A stretch of DNA of 64,000 nucleotides from Coptis chinensis (lineage: Eukaryota > Streptophyta > Magnoliopsida > Ranunculales > Ranunculaceae), in contig CM027377.1 in assembly GCA_015680905.1 (NCBI GenBank), positions 39,518,501 through 39,582,500 on the forward strand. Direction: 5' to 3'. Shown piece after piece: positions 36,911 through 48,923 of the stretch. Positions within the stretch are counted from its first letter, which is position 1. Each line of letters begins with the position of its first letter. A model generated the notes under the pieces. It was not told where the DNA came from. It saw only the letters and a list, made by a program, of their open reading frames with translations, and did not search any database. Made by a program: the position numbers and the translations under genes.

Positions 36911-37260
36911 CTAAAGTTATTTACTATGCAAGTAAAACTTTAAATGAGGCATAACGGAATTACACGACCACTGAAAATGAATTCTTAGCTATTGTCTATG
37001 CTTTAGACAAATTTCGTCCTTATTTGATAGGTTCAAAAACCTTAATCTACACTAATCATGCAACACTTAGGAACCTTCTAGTGAAAAGGATGCTAAGCAG
37101 AGGTTGATCCGATGGATTCTCCTTCTGCAAGAATTCACTTTGGAGATAAAAGATAAAAAAGGAGTTGAAAATGTAGTGGCTGACCACCTATCTAGGTTAA
37201 CCAATGATAGTGACAGTGATTCCGAGCCCATTTTAGATTCTTTTCCTAATGAGCACCTTT
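36911..37260 (+). pseudogene. Athila RNase H, C-terminal part
   Basis: The frame resumes with KVIYYASKTLNEA, then FLAIVYALDKFRPYLIGSK-like text with changes, and [11 protein letters not shown]. It ends near 37200 with [14 protein letters not shown]. Several stops and a small deletion near 37080 are seen. RNase H removes the RNA strand of the RNA-DNA hybrid. Confidence 0.8.
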
Positions 37261-38102
37261 ACGCGATTCTTTATGTATGCTGATATTGTGAACTATCTAG
37301 TGACTGAAGAGACTCCGCCCTTATGGAATATAAATTAGAGGAAGAAGTTCCTGGCTCAAGTAAAGTACTATCATTGGGATGGCCCATATCTTTTCAAATA
37401 CTGCCCAAATCAGATCATCCGACGTTGCATTCCAGAATGGGAACAATCTGCAGTCCTCTCCTTCTGTCATGAGCAGTCTTGTTGAGGGCATTTTAGTGCA
37501 AATAAAACTGCTACTAAAGTGTTACAATGCAGATTCTACTGGTCAACACTCTTTCGCGATATATTTCTCTATTACAAAGCATGCGTTCGTTTCCAACATC
37601 TTGGTTGTGTTTCTGCACGTAACATGATGCCCTTAAATCTCATTCTCATAGTAGAGATTTTCAACGTCTGGGGCATCGATTTCATGGGACCTTTCCTAAC
37701 TTCTAATAGTTTCATTTACATTCTAGTAGTCGTAGACTATGTATCCAAATGGATTGAGGCAATACCATGTCATAACAATGATAATAAAACGGTTGTCTAT
37801 TTCATTAAAGAAAACATTTTTTCAAGATTCGGTGTTCCAAAAGCCATCATCAATGATGGCGGATCACATTTTTGCAATCGATTTTTTGAACATATCATGA
37901 AAAAATATGGAGTAACCCATAAGGTTGTAACTCCATATCATCCTCAAACAAGTGGCCAAGAAGAAGTCTCCAATCGAGAGATTAAACGTATCTTCGAAAA
38001 ACAGTTAATCCAAATAGGAAAGACTGGTCGTTCCGTCTGAATGATGCGTTATGGGCATACAGAACCGCTTTTAAAAAACCTATAGGGATGTCACCCTACA
38101 GG
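37261..38102 (+). pseudogene. Athila integrase, N-terminal and core
   Basis: The zinc-binding part lies at about 37360-37610, with [27 protein letters not shown] and YYKACVRFQ. The catalytic core (37640-38037) has WGIDFMGPF (first Asp), [13 protein letters not shown] (second Asp) and [16 protein letters not shown] (Glu region), so the D-D-E residues are still recognisable. It is cut near the end by the insertion at 38103 and resumes at 46597. Confidence 0.88.
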
Positions 38103-40038
38103 TGATAAACATAAAAAGATAGTTTTACTCACAAATAAAGCTATGAAACTCTAAACGAAAGTAAAACTAAAAACTGAACTGTTACTTATCAAATATATTT
38201 GTTTTCTACTCTCAAATCTATTGACGTAGAGTTGGAATAGAAGATTCGTTCCACTCATAGTCCTTTAGCATTCAAGTTTTCTACAATTGACGAGTCTATC
38301 CAAAGTCTAATGAGAGTACTGGTGGAATTTATACTACGATGTGAATTCAAATAATAAGCTATGAATAACGAAATGACAAATTGCTAAGAGTTGAATCTAG
38401 ATAGAGAATTAGGAGAATTTGATTCCACCTTGACTCCAACTTAATAAACAAGCGTAGATTTGTTGTAAACCAATTCTTGAGTTCTCACGGTAATAATTAG
38501 TCATTCTAATCCCTAATTATACATAGCATTTTACCAATTCATAACTAGCATGTGAGGTCGTCCACCCATTCTCATGGTGAGTCAACAACCTTCTAAAGTG
38601 GAATAGATTCTTACAACGATTCTATACTACACTATCAAGTTTTCATCAAGGCTTCATCAAACCCCTCTAATGGAGGTTTAGCCTTGATTCATCAAACTAT
38701 CATTTCCCATTGAATTAAAACTAGACATAATATAAAGATTTGAACTTTACTAATTTTAACTAATAATACTTCAAATCTAATTAATACTAAAAATGGAATA
38801 ACAACAAGAATTGAACTTAGATCTACAAATTTAAATGGCAAAATCAAAATGATCAAGAACTACTATTTTATTTATCTAATCAATGAAGAACAATCATTCC
38901 CAAATAACTAATCTAAAATAATGTATGAAACTAATTAATTAACTAATTGAAATTCCAAAAACTAGATCTACAAGCTATTTTAATGCCTACTTTCTATTCT
39001 AAGCTATCTAACTATATCTTTCTTTAGAGCTAAGTTTTGTTTTATGTCAAGAAGGAGACCAGATCCACAATTTCATGCATGGGCTGAGGTCTCATGTTTT
39101 GGGCCGGAAAATTGAGCCCAAAGCCCAATTTCTTCAGTCCACAGAGCCCGTTTCAGCTGGCTTTGACTTTAGCAGACTTTTCAGCCACTTCTTCTCCTCT
39201 GATTGGGGCAAGGCATAGATCATTGGAAAGATCTTTCTGAGCCGGTCGTTTTGATGTAAGGTAGGCCCAAATCAGAGGCCTGAATCCAAATATATGGTCT
39301 TTGGAAGTTCTGCACTTGACTTGTGCACTGTTTCTGCCCATGTTGACTTTTCAGCTTTTGACCGGGCTTCATAAAGGCTTGTCTCCTTGAATCTTGGCCT
39401 TTATCACAGAACTTCTTAGCAACCAACCCTTTGCTCCTTTATATTGCCAAAGTGGCACATTTTGCATATAATTGAGTTTCATGCCTGAAATACATAAAAG
39501 CACGTAATTAGCATTAACTCTTATTTATTACTCGCATAATTGGTCTAAAAGTAGTATTATTAAGGGGTTAAAACCATAGTATAAAATATTAGGATATGGA
39601 TATTTATCGATACTCAATTTCTGGATATGTATCATGGATATATCCCTCTCTTTGGGGATATTTGACATTGTTTCACATGCAAATATCGTGGATATATCCA
39701 AAATATCGACAAATATCATGGATATTGTGGATGTTTCTTGATATATCATGATAGATTATTTATATTTATTTAAAATATAATGATAAATATTAAATAAAAT
39801 TGTTATATACACAAAATATTGCTAAATATCTCCAAATATCGCAAAATATCCCCAAATATCACAAATATCGTAAATATTGTCAAAATATCACTGATATTTG
39901 CAGTCGTATATATATATCTCTTAACATATCGTGATATTTATATATCTTTTTCTGAAATATGGATAGATATCCCCAAATATCGCGATATATCGGGATATTT
40001 TGTACTATGGTTAAAACTACAATTTTGGGCTCTTATCA
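38103..40038 (-). repeat. 3' LTR of the minus-strand element, with a MITE inside
   Basis: On the plus strand it starts TGATAAACATAAAAAG and ends GGGCTCTTATCA. Without the MITE at 39575-40009 and one duplication copy it is 1493 bp. The part 38766-40038 is collinear with 45766-46591, differing by a few percent by eye. Confidence 0.85.
39575..40009. mobile_element. hAT-type MITE (435 bp), ATATCG-rich
   Basis: The ends are CATAGTATAAAATATTAGG and, inverted, CATAGTACAAAATATCC. Both sides carry GTTAAAAC (39567-39574 and 40010-40017), a perfect 8-bp duplication. The empty site is visible in the sister LTR at 46561-46575, which reads straight through. The interior is made almost entirely of ATATC/GATAT words, many of them self-complementary. 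It has no coding capacity. Confidence 0.9.
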
Positions 40039-40052
40039 AACCACTCCCAAAT
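40039..40052 (-). other. Polypurine tract of the minus-strand element
   Basis: The minus strand reads CTATTTGGGAGTGG, then TT, directly before the LTR start TGATAAG. It matches in form the tract before the right LTR of the host element (CTATTTGGGGGTGG). It primes plus-strand DNA synthesis and fixes this element's orientation. Confidence 0.7.
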
Positions 40053-42309
40053 AGCATTTTGCTTGTCCTCAAGCAAATATGAGAAATTAGCATAAGTGAC
40101 CAAAAATGGAGTTCTAACTAATCTCGTTTCGCCGAGTGCGATTGCATTGACCATATGCAACAAGGCCTTAAACCACTTGGAATTCCCTAGTGGACGAGTT
40201 ATAGCCTCGTGAGAGTTTTCCAATGAAGGTACTCACAAACTTCATCTATACTACAATGACTCAGAAATAAAACTATTGTTTCCTTATCTATGTCTCAATT
40301 ATCTATACATCTCACTAGCAATGAATACAGAATAATCAAGTCGAAACCTAAGCTAATATATGAATAATAATCTATCATCTACAAATAAACATATTTACAA
40401 TGAGTAATACTATGAGATGAACTAGCAGGTCCGTTTCTGAAAACTCGGAATAGCGTCCTTAAGTAGGTCCTCACATAAATGTCAAGACAAAAACCACTAT
40501 GATTTTGCCGCTCAAGTTTCGCTACTCCAGTGTGCAGTGGGCACACTTTACCTTACAAACTCAATGACACACAAGGAAACCGGAATCGATCAAACACATC
40601 TGCTACTTACTATCACACTAACCTATTCCTAATTGAGCTAGAGGTCTTTATTAGGTGTTGCGGGGATTAGGAGATGGTTTAAGAAGGAAAGAAATAGATA
40701 TTCAAAGAGAACAAGTCTGAGATAATAGAGTCTTCACACTAGAGAAAACCTTATTCTTTACTTTTGCTTCTACACTTTGTTTCCATCCTTAGCCATATTT
40801 TGTTTTTCTTTTTCTTTGGCTTTTGACTCCTTGATTCTATTTTTGGAGTTCTAACTCTTTATTTATTTATTTATTTTTTATTTGGATGGAAACTTACTTT
40901 TCTCTTCTGAAGCAACTAACGAATTCTTGATTCAAAGGTTATTCTCTTTTCTATTCTTCATCTCTATTCTCAAACTTATTCAAATAATTGGGTAGGTTGA
41001 TTTTTTATTTTGTTTTGTTTTGTAACAAGGTAAAGGATTTATGGTTTATGAAAGGCTAAAGAAAGGCTCAGAGGGGCGACTAGCGAAAAATAATTCATAG
41101 GTTGGAATTTCTAGCTATATCGATCCAAAAAGGGCCTAAATTCTCGCTTAGGATATGATATAGTGATCTAGCAAGTGGATGTGTGATTTCTCTATCCGGA
41201 TTTTACTTCTCCCTTGTGTCATTTTTCAAATGTGTCACTCATATAAGGCTTTAGGCTATATTCTCACAGGATTTGTAGAATAAGTACTCTAGCCCATGGC
41301 CTAAAATATCGCCGAGATATCCGATATATCTCGGTAAATTGGTACACCGATATCGATATTTTCGACATATATCCACCGAATATTGAACCCCTTTTTTCCG
41401 AGATATATCGGAATTTCCGATATGAAACTTTATATCGTCGATATAATCGATATTTCCGATATAATCGATATATATCGGTTGACTTTTTGACCATTTTTAA
41501 ATATAAATCCGATATTTCCAATATATTTCCGATATTATATGTCCATATTTCCGATATTTTAAATAGTTTGGACTGGTCACCAAAAAAACCGATATATCTT
41601 ATATATCCGATATATCTCGGTTTTTGGGTACACCGATATATTAACCGATATCGAAATTTTGGGCCTTGCTCTAGCCTAGATTTCAGAAACTTACTGCCAA
41701 CAATCATAGATACTCATGTAACATATTTATAGATAGATGCAAGGATTATTACCTACAAATTAGCCTAAGTTTCTAAAAACAATTCTAATGCAAAAGCTAC
41801 GTGAGACTAAGTTTCTCTATTGAGAGCATAGAGAAAGAAAACAATACCAATATTCCTAAGTGTATAGCATACTTTTTATTTATATATTTTTAAATTTTTA
41901 AATTTTTTAGCTAAAAAACAAGTGCATATTATACATATTTATATCCTAACAGATGTCTTAATTACACGTGTTTCTATGCCCCAAAAAACAAGAAGTTTTT
42001 GTCCTCAAAGTATTTTAAATAAAGAGGGTAGGAAAATACCATTGAAACGCGTAAAATTCCGGAACATTTGCAAAACAAGGTTATAACATATTAATATAGA
42101 AAACAAAACTGACGCAACTCTATAAGAGTTCCACCCGTAATGGGGTTAATGAGAAACAAATTTACTTTGGACATAAGCAGACACTAACTGAAATAAAAAC
42201 TTATTTGCACTCCCGTTTAAACATTTTTCTCCTCATTTCCCTCTTCATTCTTAATAAAGAAATGAGGTTCCTTTGTATCCTGTCATGCCATGGTAATTTG
42301 TCAGGCTTC
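40053..42309. other. Non-coding tail of the minus-strand element
   Basis: There is no convincing ORF. The part 40053-41280 is the reverse-complement relative of 51520-52700 in the host element: both contain forms of GTGAGTACCTTCA, GGCCTTGTTGCATATGGT and CTTAGGATAT. A MITE occupies 41295-41668. Confidence 0.65.
41295..41668. mobile_element. hAT-type MITE (374 bp), second ATATCG-rich copy
   Basis: The ends are CATGGCCTAAAATATCG and, inverted, CAAGGCCCAAAATTTCG. Both sides carry CTCTAGCC (41287-41294 and 41669-41676), a perfect 8-bp duplication. The interior repeats CCGATATATCGG-type palindromic words many times. Its composition is like that of the 39575-40009 MITE but the end sequence differs, so it belongs to a related subfamily at most. 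Confidence 0.9.
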
Positions 42310-43155
42310 ACGCCACTTATCGTCTACTATAGCTAACCTGTCAAGCGCCACTTGGTCGGATGGGGTGTAAGGCGCAACCTAATGAAGTTGTATCCTCCAC
42401 CCTTGCCAAGTCATTGCACGAAACAATCGAATAATACAATTGGTGGGTCTCACAATGTCGACCCCAACCCAATCCGTGAAACGGGCACAAAAAACAGGGA
42501 AGAAACATAGCATTATACGACAAATTAAAATAGGCATAAGAAGGTACTCATGCCTCTTGCCATGGGCTTGGGCTAAACTAGACATTAAGGTCTGGGGAAT
42601 ATCATAGAGTGTACGTCCCCCAGCTAAAGCAAGGAAAATATCACAAGTTTCGTCATTCACAGAAGAATAACGCCATTCCCCTCTAATGTTGAGCATAATC
42701 CAAAACATAACAGTGCTCACGTTCATAGACAGGCTACCAAGGGCGACGTTATAATCCCCTTGGTCCTCTATCCTAAAGATTCATGCCCCGTAATACTCAT
42801 GCAAATCATCATAGTTATACATGTACATATTATCTACCAAATAGGCCCATGAGTCTTGTATTTCGGCCGTCATAGCAAGTCCAAGCACAAAGGTTATCAA
42901 GAACCTGGAAATTTCCATTGGTTCATCCCCGATGGTGATGGAGAACACTTGTTCTCTATCTAGTCTATCAAAGAACTTACAGTTATCATAAAAATAAGAT
43001 GTAAGTGCAGGAGAATAAAGTTCATCAGGACTTACCAATAGTGGCTCCCATCCTGCTAGAATGATCACTTCGCGAAACCACGCACCATAGGTGTCACTTT
43101 GGAATAAATTTTCAAATGAATGTTCTGGTATGATACGAGGGAATGTCATCCCCAA
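42310..43155 (-). pseudogene. Putative plant transposon protein ORF, copy B
   Basis: 43155-42781 begins MGMTFPRIIPEHSF and contains AGWEPLLVSPDELYSPALTS and EPMEISRFLITFVLGLAM. After one stop the frame continues at 42726-42379 with WRYSSVNDETCDIFLALAGG. This is the pattern of the family Pfam calls putative plant transposon protein: a Gly-Trp near the start, a Phe-Tyr-x-Asn block, and a LxxxxxLGL motif. The family is common as a post-pol ORF of Athila-type elements and has no known activity. A frameshift near 42770 breaks this copy. Confidence 0.6.
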
Positions 43156-43209
43156 TAAACTTGCTGGAAAATATGCGAAGGATCCTGGAACAACCCTCGG
43201 AAAACTGGA

Positions 43210-43375
43210 AATTTTTGGTGCCCACAGGGGTCAGGGCGCAGCGTGCGCTCAAGCTATGCCTGGGATGGGCGCGGGTGGCGCTCTGGTGATATTTGAGGTC
43301 TAGGCACTTGGGCGCAGGGTACACTTACTGTTAGCCTGGGATGGGCGCGGGTGGCACTCCGGATGAAAACTGGAA
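43210..43375. repeat. GC-rich 76-bp direct repeat
   Basis: CCTGGGATGGGCGCGGGTGGC occurs at 43259 and again at 43335, each followed by (G/A)CTC and preceded by GGCGCAG. It is much more GC-rich than the flanks and lies just upstream of ORF copy B on the minus strand, within its coding extension or leader. Confidence 0.65.
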
Positions 43376-44089
43376 TTCCAGTGTTTTGGGCACGGTAAGC
43401 GCCTTGTTTGGTTGAGTAGAGCGCATGTCGCTTTCGAGGGGTAGGATTTCTCGGCGGGCTTAGAGGCGCGGTGGCCCTTCAGGCGTAAGGCGCCGAGGAG
43501 CTGCTAGGCCGAAGTGCGAAGGAAAAATAGGGTAAAGTGGGAGTGAAACGTGAGAGATGAATGTGATATGTAGTTGGGGTTGTGAGTGTAGAATGAATGC
43601 AGTTTTTATAGGTTTTAAATTGCGAAAACGAATCGGGAAGTTGCCAAATAGCTTTAAGGCAATTGCCGAAAATAATAAAATTTTCAAACCCGAAAACGGA
43701 AATAACTCATATTCTTGATTCTAAGACAAACCTAATATCTTTTAGGTTGAATTTAGGATAGAAACTGCCTAACTCATCGAGATTTCATCCTACCACAATA
43801 TCTATTCATAGCGATGGTCATATCGGTTATATTCTCAACCCTCACTCTAAAACAAATTCTAAAATAGACGAACATATAAACGAATTATGCTAAGCTATTT
43901 AATACCACCCCCAAACAATTCGGGAAGGTGGGATTAATGATAACAACCACGCACAATTCGAAAATAACCAAATTATATTAAATTTTAATTCAAACAACAT
44001 AAAACAACCAAATTCAAATTTAATTACTTAACTAATATCCGACTAATAAAACAACTAAATAGCAACGAAACACAAAATTATCCGAACAC

Positions 44090-45249
44090 CTAGCCATGTG
44101 ATGAAGAAGGGCCCTGAGATGGAGATTGGTCATGGGATGAAGAAGGGCCCGATCCATTCGTTCTTTGGCGATGACGCTCATGCCTCTCAAACTCATCTAA
44201 AACAGAACCCTCCAAGGGTGGCATGCGTCGTAGAATCTCTACTCGGAACAAGCGTTGTGCTTCCATCTCAGCCTTTATTGTTGTATAATCGGCCCGTGGT
44301 ATTTGGTGGATATTCTCCATGTTAATCAAGATATCTTCCCTAATTTTTCGAGTATTCCAAAACTCATGTTAAGGTTCGTTTGTTTATTTCGAACTATAAT
44401 CTGTCTATCTCGTATATCTTCACAAATAGCGTAATTGCAACGCACGCTAGTATGAAACACTGACATGATTCTGAATAAGACGTACACCTCTCCAAGGCAT
44501 CTTCATCCAACCATGTCATGTCCTCCCCTTCCTCATCCGAATCCACTACCCTATCCTCCGGCAACATCCAAGTCTTTTGGATACACTCCTTATAACTACT
44601 TTCATTTGCATGCAATTTCAACATTATCCGCTACGGTTCTTGGTTTATTCCCCCAAGACAACATTATCTTCGTAATTAAAATAGGAAATGGTGCGATACT
44701 CTTTCCAACTCCTCTAATCATATTTAGCAAAAACTCGAGGATATAGAATTCATACCTCTTTTCTTGCAATATCCAGATAACGTGCAGACATGTGAACCCG
44801 ATGTCGCTCACTTTCTCCTTCCCAATGACGTTCTTACCAATCCACTGAGCTACAGCCAGTTGGTTGGTTCGCAGAGATGACTGTCGAGCACAATGAGAAG
44901 TCGTATTATATTAACCCTCCATAAAGGTGTCGTTCATCAATGCAGGAACTCCAGTATACTGGGACTCTTGCACTGTGGCTTCTGGGTTTCGTCCAGGCGT
45001 AATGCCTAAAATTTCAGCCAATTTCACTCTCGATAATTCTCTCCTAGTCCCAGCCACTTTCATGAACATTTTCTGCCTGTCCAACTCTCTCTTTTTACAG
45101 AACTATTCGACCAAATCGGGGTGGTAGAATTCATGTGTCGAGTACCACAACCGATTCCAACCCCTCTTAATTATCTCGTCACCATAAAACGGCGCGAAGC
45201 GGTCGGCCTTAAATGCTTGTTCCGGCAACAACCTTCATTTTTTAGCCAT
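44090..45249 (-). pseudogene. Putative plant transposon protein ORF, copy A
   Basis: An ATG at 45249 starts a frame with a stop at codon 5. Beyond it the frame reads IIKRGWNRLW, FYHPDLVE and RRELSRVKLAEILGI, the same layout as copy B and as the host element's ORF at 48924. Further down, 44811-44602 contains LHVIWILQEKRYEFY. 44624-44394 and 44329-44090 are acidic and Ser/Pro-rich tails in shifted frames. At least three stops or frameshifts are present. Copies A and B are clearly diverged, so they are not a recent duplication. Confidence 0.6.
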
Positions 45250-45765
45250 GATATCTTAGAACGATTTGGGGGTTTAACTGGAATGTGGGAATGGAGTTTG
45301 AGACTCCTTCACTAACAAAACAGTAGTGGTGGCGCGGGGGTGGCGCGGCAGTTCCAAATTCTTTGAGGTTTTGGGTGTTTTTAGGTGGTGGGAATTTTTG
45401 GGATTGGTGGAGGAGTGTTTTGGAGAAGATTTAAATGTGGAATTGTATTGTGGGCGTGGGTGTATTAAGGTTCCTTTTTATTTTTATTTTTGGTTAGGTT
45501 TTTGAATTTGGTAATGGCGGAAATGGAAAGAATCGCGATTCTGTTTGATTCGGAGGAAGGAGACGCACGTGCGTGCGTTGGGCCCAAGCCCAAATTGATT
45601 TTCCGATTTTTTGTCGATTTTTCGTGCAACTTTAAACTAAAATTCTCGCTTCGTTACCGGTCTAATTTATGTGAATGAGATATGGAAATGATCAGGAGAG
45701 AATTTCCAATCTAATGATCCATAAAACACTCTATTCTGACAGTGGGTGACATATAACACTCTAAC

Positions 45766-46591
45766 AATACTTCAAATCTAATTAATACTAAGAATGGAAT
45801 AACAACAAGAATTGAACTTAGATCTACAAATTTAAATGGCAAAATCGAAATGATCAAGAACTACTATTTTATTTACCTAATCAATGAAGAAGAATAATTC
45901 CCAAATAACTAATCTAAAATAATGTATGAAACTAATTAATTAACTAATTAAAATTCCAAAAACTAGATCTACAAGCTATTTTAATGCCTACTTTCTATTC
46001 TAAGCTATCTAACTATATCTTTCTTTAGAGCTAAGTTTTATTTTATGTCAAGAAGGAGACCAGATCCACAATTTCGTGCATGGGCTGAGGTCTCATGTTT
46101 TGGGCCGGAAAAATCGAGCCCAAAGCCCAATTTCTTCAGTCCACAGAGCCCGTTTCAGCTGGCTTTGACTTCAGCAGACTTTTTGTCCACTTCTGCCCCT
46201 CTGATTGGTCAAGGCCTGGACCATTGGAAAGCTCTTTCCGAGCCAGTCGTTTTGACGTAAGGTAGGCCCAAATCCGAGGCCTGAGTCCAAATATATGGTC
46301 TTCGGAAGTTCTGACTTGTGCACTGTTTCTGCCCGTGTGGACTTTTCAGCTTTTGACCGGGCTTCATAAAGGCTTGTCTCCTTAAATCTTGGCCTTTATC
46401 ACAGAACTTCTTAGCAACCAACCCTTTGCTCCTTTATATCGCCAAAGTAGCACATTTCTGCACATAATTGAGTTTCATGCCTGAAATACATAAAAGCACG
46501 TAATTAGCATTAACTCTTATTTATTACTAGCATAATTGGTCTAAAAGTAGTATTATTAAGGGGTTAAAACTACAGTTTTGGGCTCTTATCA
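45766..46591 (-). repeat. 5' LTR remnant of the minus-strand element
   Basis: The remnant is collinear with 38766-40038 minus the MITE, and it ends CTCTTATCA before ACAGG. Sequence left of 45766 no longer matches the other LTR, so the LTR end, primer site and leader have been lost or replaced. Confidence 0.8.
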
Positions 46592-46596
46592 ACAGG

Positions 46597-47058
46597 CTTG
46601 TCTTTGGAAAATCTTGTCATCTTCCAGTTGAACTTGAGCATCGTGCCCTGTGGGCAATAAAAACCCTTAATTATAACCTCGATGCGACAGGTGAAAAGCG
46701 TAAACTACAAATAAACGAGCTCGAAGAGATTCACAATGATGCTTATAACCTTTCAAAAGATTACAAAACTAACATGAAAAGGATTCATGACAAACATATT
46801 TTACGAAAACATTTTGAAGTTGGTCAAAAAGTTTTGCTTTATAACTCTAGATTGCATCTTTTCCTAGGAAAATTGAATACTCGATGTATTGGTCCTTTTA
46901 AAATAACTGAAGTCACCCCTTATTGGGCTATTACTTTAAGGAACCATAAGGACAACAACATAATTCAAGTAAATAGTCACCGCCTCAAGCATTTTCATGA
47001 GTTACAGTCTACGGATGTCGAAGAAATCCTTCTCCAAGATCCTATCTATGAGGATTAA
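46597..47058 (+). pseudogene. Athila integrase, C-terminal part
   Basis: After the ACAGG duplication the frame continues with LVFGKSCHLPVELEHRALWA, ATGEKRKLQINELEEIH, FEVGQKVLLYNSRLHLF and RCIGPFKITEV. These are the standard C-terminal integrase features including the GPF/Y-type region. It ends in a stop at 47056-47058. The piece is open from 46774 on, the best preserved stretch of this element. Confidence 0.88.
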
Positions 47059-48923
47059 ATCTTCTTTTTCGTGATGTATTCCTTCTCCATTCCATTCCAC
47101 CATTTGCTTTAAGGGAATACATCAATAAGGTAATCGGACCCTCCATTTGGAGTGTATGGTTGTAAGTGCCGGAGCCTTAGTCCACCTATATCTCGCATAT
47201 TCTTTGTAAAACATTTTTTACTCGTCGTTTGAGTAAATGTGAACATGTGGAGCGAGTATACATTTTTCCTTTTTCTTTATTTTACATTTCTTTTTCAAAA
47301 ATAGTTGTTTTCTCTGTTCTGTTAATGCTAGATTCTTGATATATCAATAGTTATGTGATTTTCCAAAAACAAAACAGACAATGGATTTTACACAGACCAA
47401 CCCCTAGAACAACAATATATGGGCGGTTTGATATCAGTTCTGCTTACTAAGGGTCGCCTATATCACCAAGCTATTCGCCCGGGTCAAGACATTTCATGTC
47501 TTGCGCAGTAAATCCCACAACTCGCGTTGCTGAAGCTCTGTCTGTCTAGATTGGGTTTACCACAGAGACAACACAAAAGTTGTCTGAGACTTCCCGTTAT
47601 GGTTTGTTTTTCATCACAGCTTTTTGAGTACGAGTTTCTGAAAACATCTCTTTACAGTTTTCAAAACTAGAGAATATAAAAATGAAAATTATACACTCTG
47701 GAGTAACCAAAATGATACCGAATTCACTTATAATTTTATCTTCTTATCAAAACTTATATATGGTTAGAGATATCTTTTGCTTGAGAAAATCAACTAAAAA
47801 AAAATAAAATGATGATGCATCTCCAAATGAGAATTAAACAAATAGAGTATCCCAAAGTGATATTATTCTCTGTTTAATTGTATCTTTTGCCTCCACCTCT
47901 CTATTTGTCTTGAGAATCTGACGTTAAAAGACTAAAACTTGTACAAATTTTCAAAAATTCTTCCTTTCTTAAAAAAATTTCCCCCTTCTCAATTTCTCTC
48001 TTTCTAAAAACTTTCAAAAACTTTCAAAAATGTCTTCTGTATCGAACAAAAACCTTATACCTAGCAAGACTAGATGGATAAGTTTCAATGATCGTGTGCA
48101 AACACTTCTTAAAGAACTACAGCTAAAAATATGGACACATATACTGAAAATCATTCCTGGTTTAGGTAAGAGTTCATATGCATGTAAGAGACAAACTATG
48201 AGACAAGGTTGGTGCTCGAACTGTCAAACACCAACTTGCCCGGTCTTCAACCTCATAGTAAAAATTCAGTTTTCAAGGTTTTTCGTGTGCCAGCCACCTG
48301 CTCATCGAGCACAACTGAGGAGAGTAATCCAACCATCTGGTTTGGATTGACTCAAGTTTTCAAAAGCTTCTAAGTCTTGGGAATCTGACTTAAAACGACC
48401 CACTTTTTTAAATTTTCAGTCTTATTCAAAAAAAATAATTAAATTTTTTCTTCTTTCATTTGTACATATTTACCTACAGTTCCTTTTCGTTTCCTTCCCT
48501 CATTTGTTTTTTGTACACTATTGGATGTGAGGTGTACCCTATACTGTTGGTAGCATTTTTTATGTTGATTGTTTTTGTACCTCACGGGTCAAGATCGGAC
48601 GAGTAACGAAATGCGGATCGGCTCTTGAAGTTGGTAAGGCACTGAGGACAAGATCGGAAATACCTGATTTCATTTGGGCTTGGGCCAAAATATTGTTTTA
48701 CCTTAAAAGGCACGTGCCATCAAACCTATTTAATCCATGCGACCGCCCAACCGACCATCATCTTCCTCACACATTACAAACCCTAGCCGCCCCAAGCCAA
48801 CTCGCGACCGCCTTTTCAACTCCCGACTGCCCGCTCACCCCAAACACCACCACTCCAAATTTTCACAGCCTCCTTCACTGTCATTCCAACTAAAAACCCA
48901 TATTGTATCAATTCATACTCCAA
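47059..48923. other. Region between pol and the post-pol ORF of the Athila-like element
   Basis: There is no recognisable domain. An ORF at 48030-48350 (MSSVSNKNLI...) has no known motif and may be chance. AAACTTTCAAAA duplications occur at 48005-48030, just before its ATG. Confidence 0.5.

Larger units (their letters stand above)
38103..46591 (-). mobile_element. Non-autonomous LTR element without gag-pol, inserted into Athila integrase
   Basis: The element (8489 bp) is flanked by a perfect 5-bp duplication ACAGG (38098-38102 and 46592-46596). On the minus strand it has a 5' LTR remnant (46591 to about 45766), two diverged ORFs of the putative plant transposon protein family (45249-44090 and 43155-42310), a long non-coding tail, a polypurine tract and a 3' LTR (40038-38103). 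No gag, protease, reverse transcriptase or integrase is visible. The 5' LTR lacks its last 660 bp or so and the adjoining primer site, so a deletion removed part of this end. Its tail resembles the 3' non-coding part of the host Athila-like element. Confidence 0.85.

Noticed and set aside
45490..45678. Plus-strand ORF of 62 codons in the nested element
   Set aside because: No recognisable domain and opposite strand to the element's coding direction.
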